A model generated the notes under the pieces. The model searched no databases. It was not told the origin of the DNA and saw nothing but the letters and a program-made list of their open reading frames with translations. A stretch of DNA of 64,000 bases from positions 682,001-746,000 of the forward strand of contig NZ_VFNC01000001.1 of the NCBI RefSeq assembly GCF_006715395.1, written 5' to 3'. Position 1 is the stretch's first letter; each line of letters starts with the position of its first letter. Of this stretch, positions 63,964 to 64,000 are shown in pieces. The stretch comes from Streptomyces sp. SLBN-31 (GTDB lineage Bacteria > Actinomycetota > Actinomycetes > Streptomycetales > Streptomycetaceae). The position numbers were made by a program, and so were the translations under genes.

Positions 63964-63989
63964 TCGCCCTCTTAGGAGCAGTCACCCGC

Positions 63990-64000
63990 ATGCGGAAGAT
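63990..64000 (+). CDS. Start of the next gene, cut by window end
   Basis: AGGAGCAG (63974-63981) precedes ATG CGG AAG at 63990. Only about three codons are in the window, so its identity is unknown. Confidence 0.4.

Overview
The window looks like a chromosomal-core segment of a Streptomyces genome. Base composition is very GC-rich with strong third-position GC bias. Typical Streptomyces markers are a DasR-controlled chitobiose locus, a WhiB-like gene, a nickel superoxide dismutase, an ECF sigma factor with a DGPF partner, and a conservon. Many genes start at ATG or GTG about 6-8 bases after a TAnnnT-like -10 box, suggesting leaderless transcripts. No rRNA, tRNA, CRISPR array, transposase or integrase was seen. 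Gene names come from sequence recognition; no database search was run.

Layout. 1-6486: amino-sugar locus with the end of dasA, dasB, dasC, a GH3 N-acetylglucosaminidase, nagB, and a divergent SIS-type deaminase-like gene across a DasR-like operator. 6884-12799: signalling block with a PdtaS-like kinase, wblE (WhiB1-like) with a CRP-like site, a lipid kinase, a SigB-type anti-sigma/sigma pair, and a UBP zinc-finger protein. 12886-16158: cation/proton antiporter, PLP enzyme and amidase. 16455-19096: a family 2B encapsulin shell gene followed by a polyprenyl diphosphate synthase, read as a nanocompartment and its cargo. 19312-26358: small metabolic and regulatory genes, the DGPF/ECF pair, sodN and its maturation protease sodX, and a CGNR regulator.

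26393-28719: a MurJ-like flippase and a small four-cysteine secreted protein in less GC-rich sequence, probably acquired. 28784-33301: polar amino acid ABC transporter and malic enzyme. 34574-35355: a two-gene HTH/ClpN operon whose promoter is overlaid by two palindromes. 35566-39490: PadR-like and DUF4097 genes, then a minisatellite-like array. 39696-45648: the giant 2-oxoglutarate decarboxylase/dehydrogenase (kgd) and a two-component system. 45783-52398: methyltransferase, an AAA ATPase carrying 25 tandem 11-residue repeats, cupin, SnoaL-like and rhomboid-like genes. 52395-59149: SMP-30 protein, lon with ClgR- and HspR-type sites, GH25 lysozyme, MarR regulator, a 164-base palindromic element, a lipoprotein and a PP2C-like phosphatase. 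59513-64000: conservon cvnA-B-C-D and the first bases of the next gene.

The strongest candidates for new biology are the encapsulin/prenyl-synthase operon, the self-regulated HTH/ClpN operon (a possible ClpC decoy), the translationally coupled N-terminal extension of the SigB-type sigma factor, and the repeat-bearing AAA ATPase. Three regulatory predictions can be tested directly: CRP at wblE, ClgR plus HspR at lon, and DasR at two sites.
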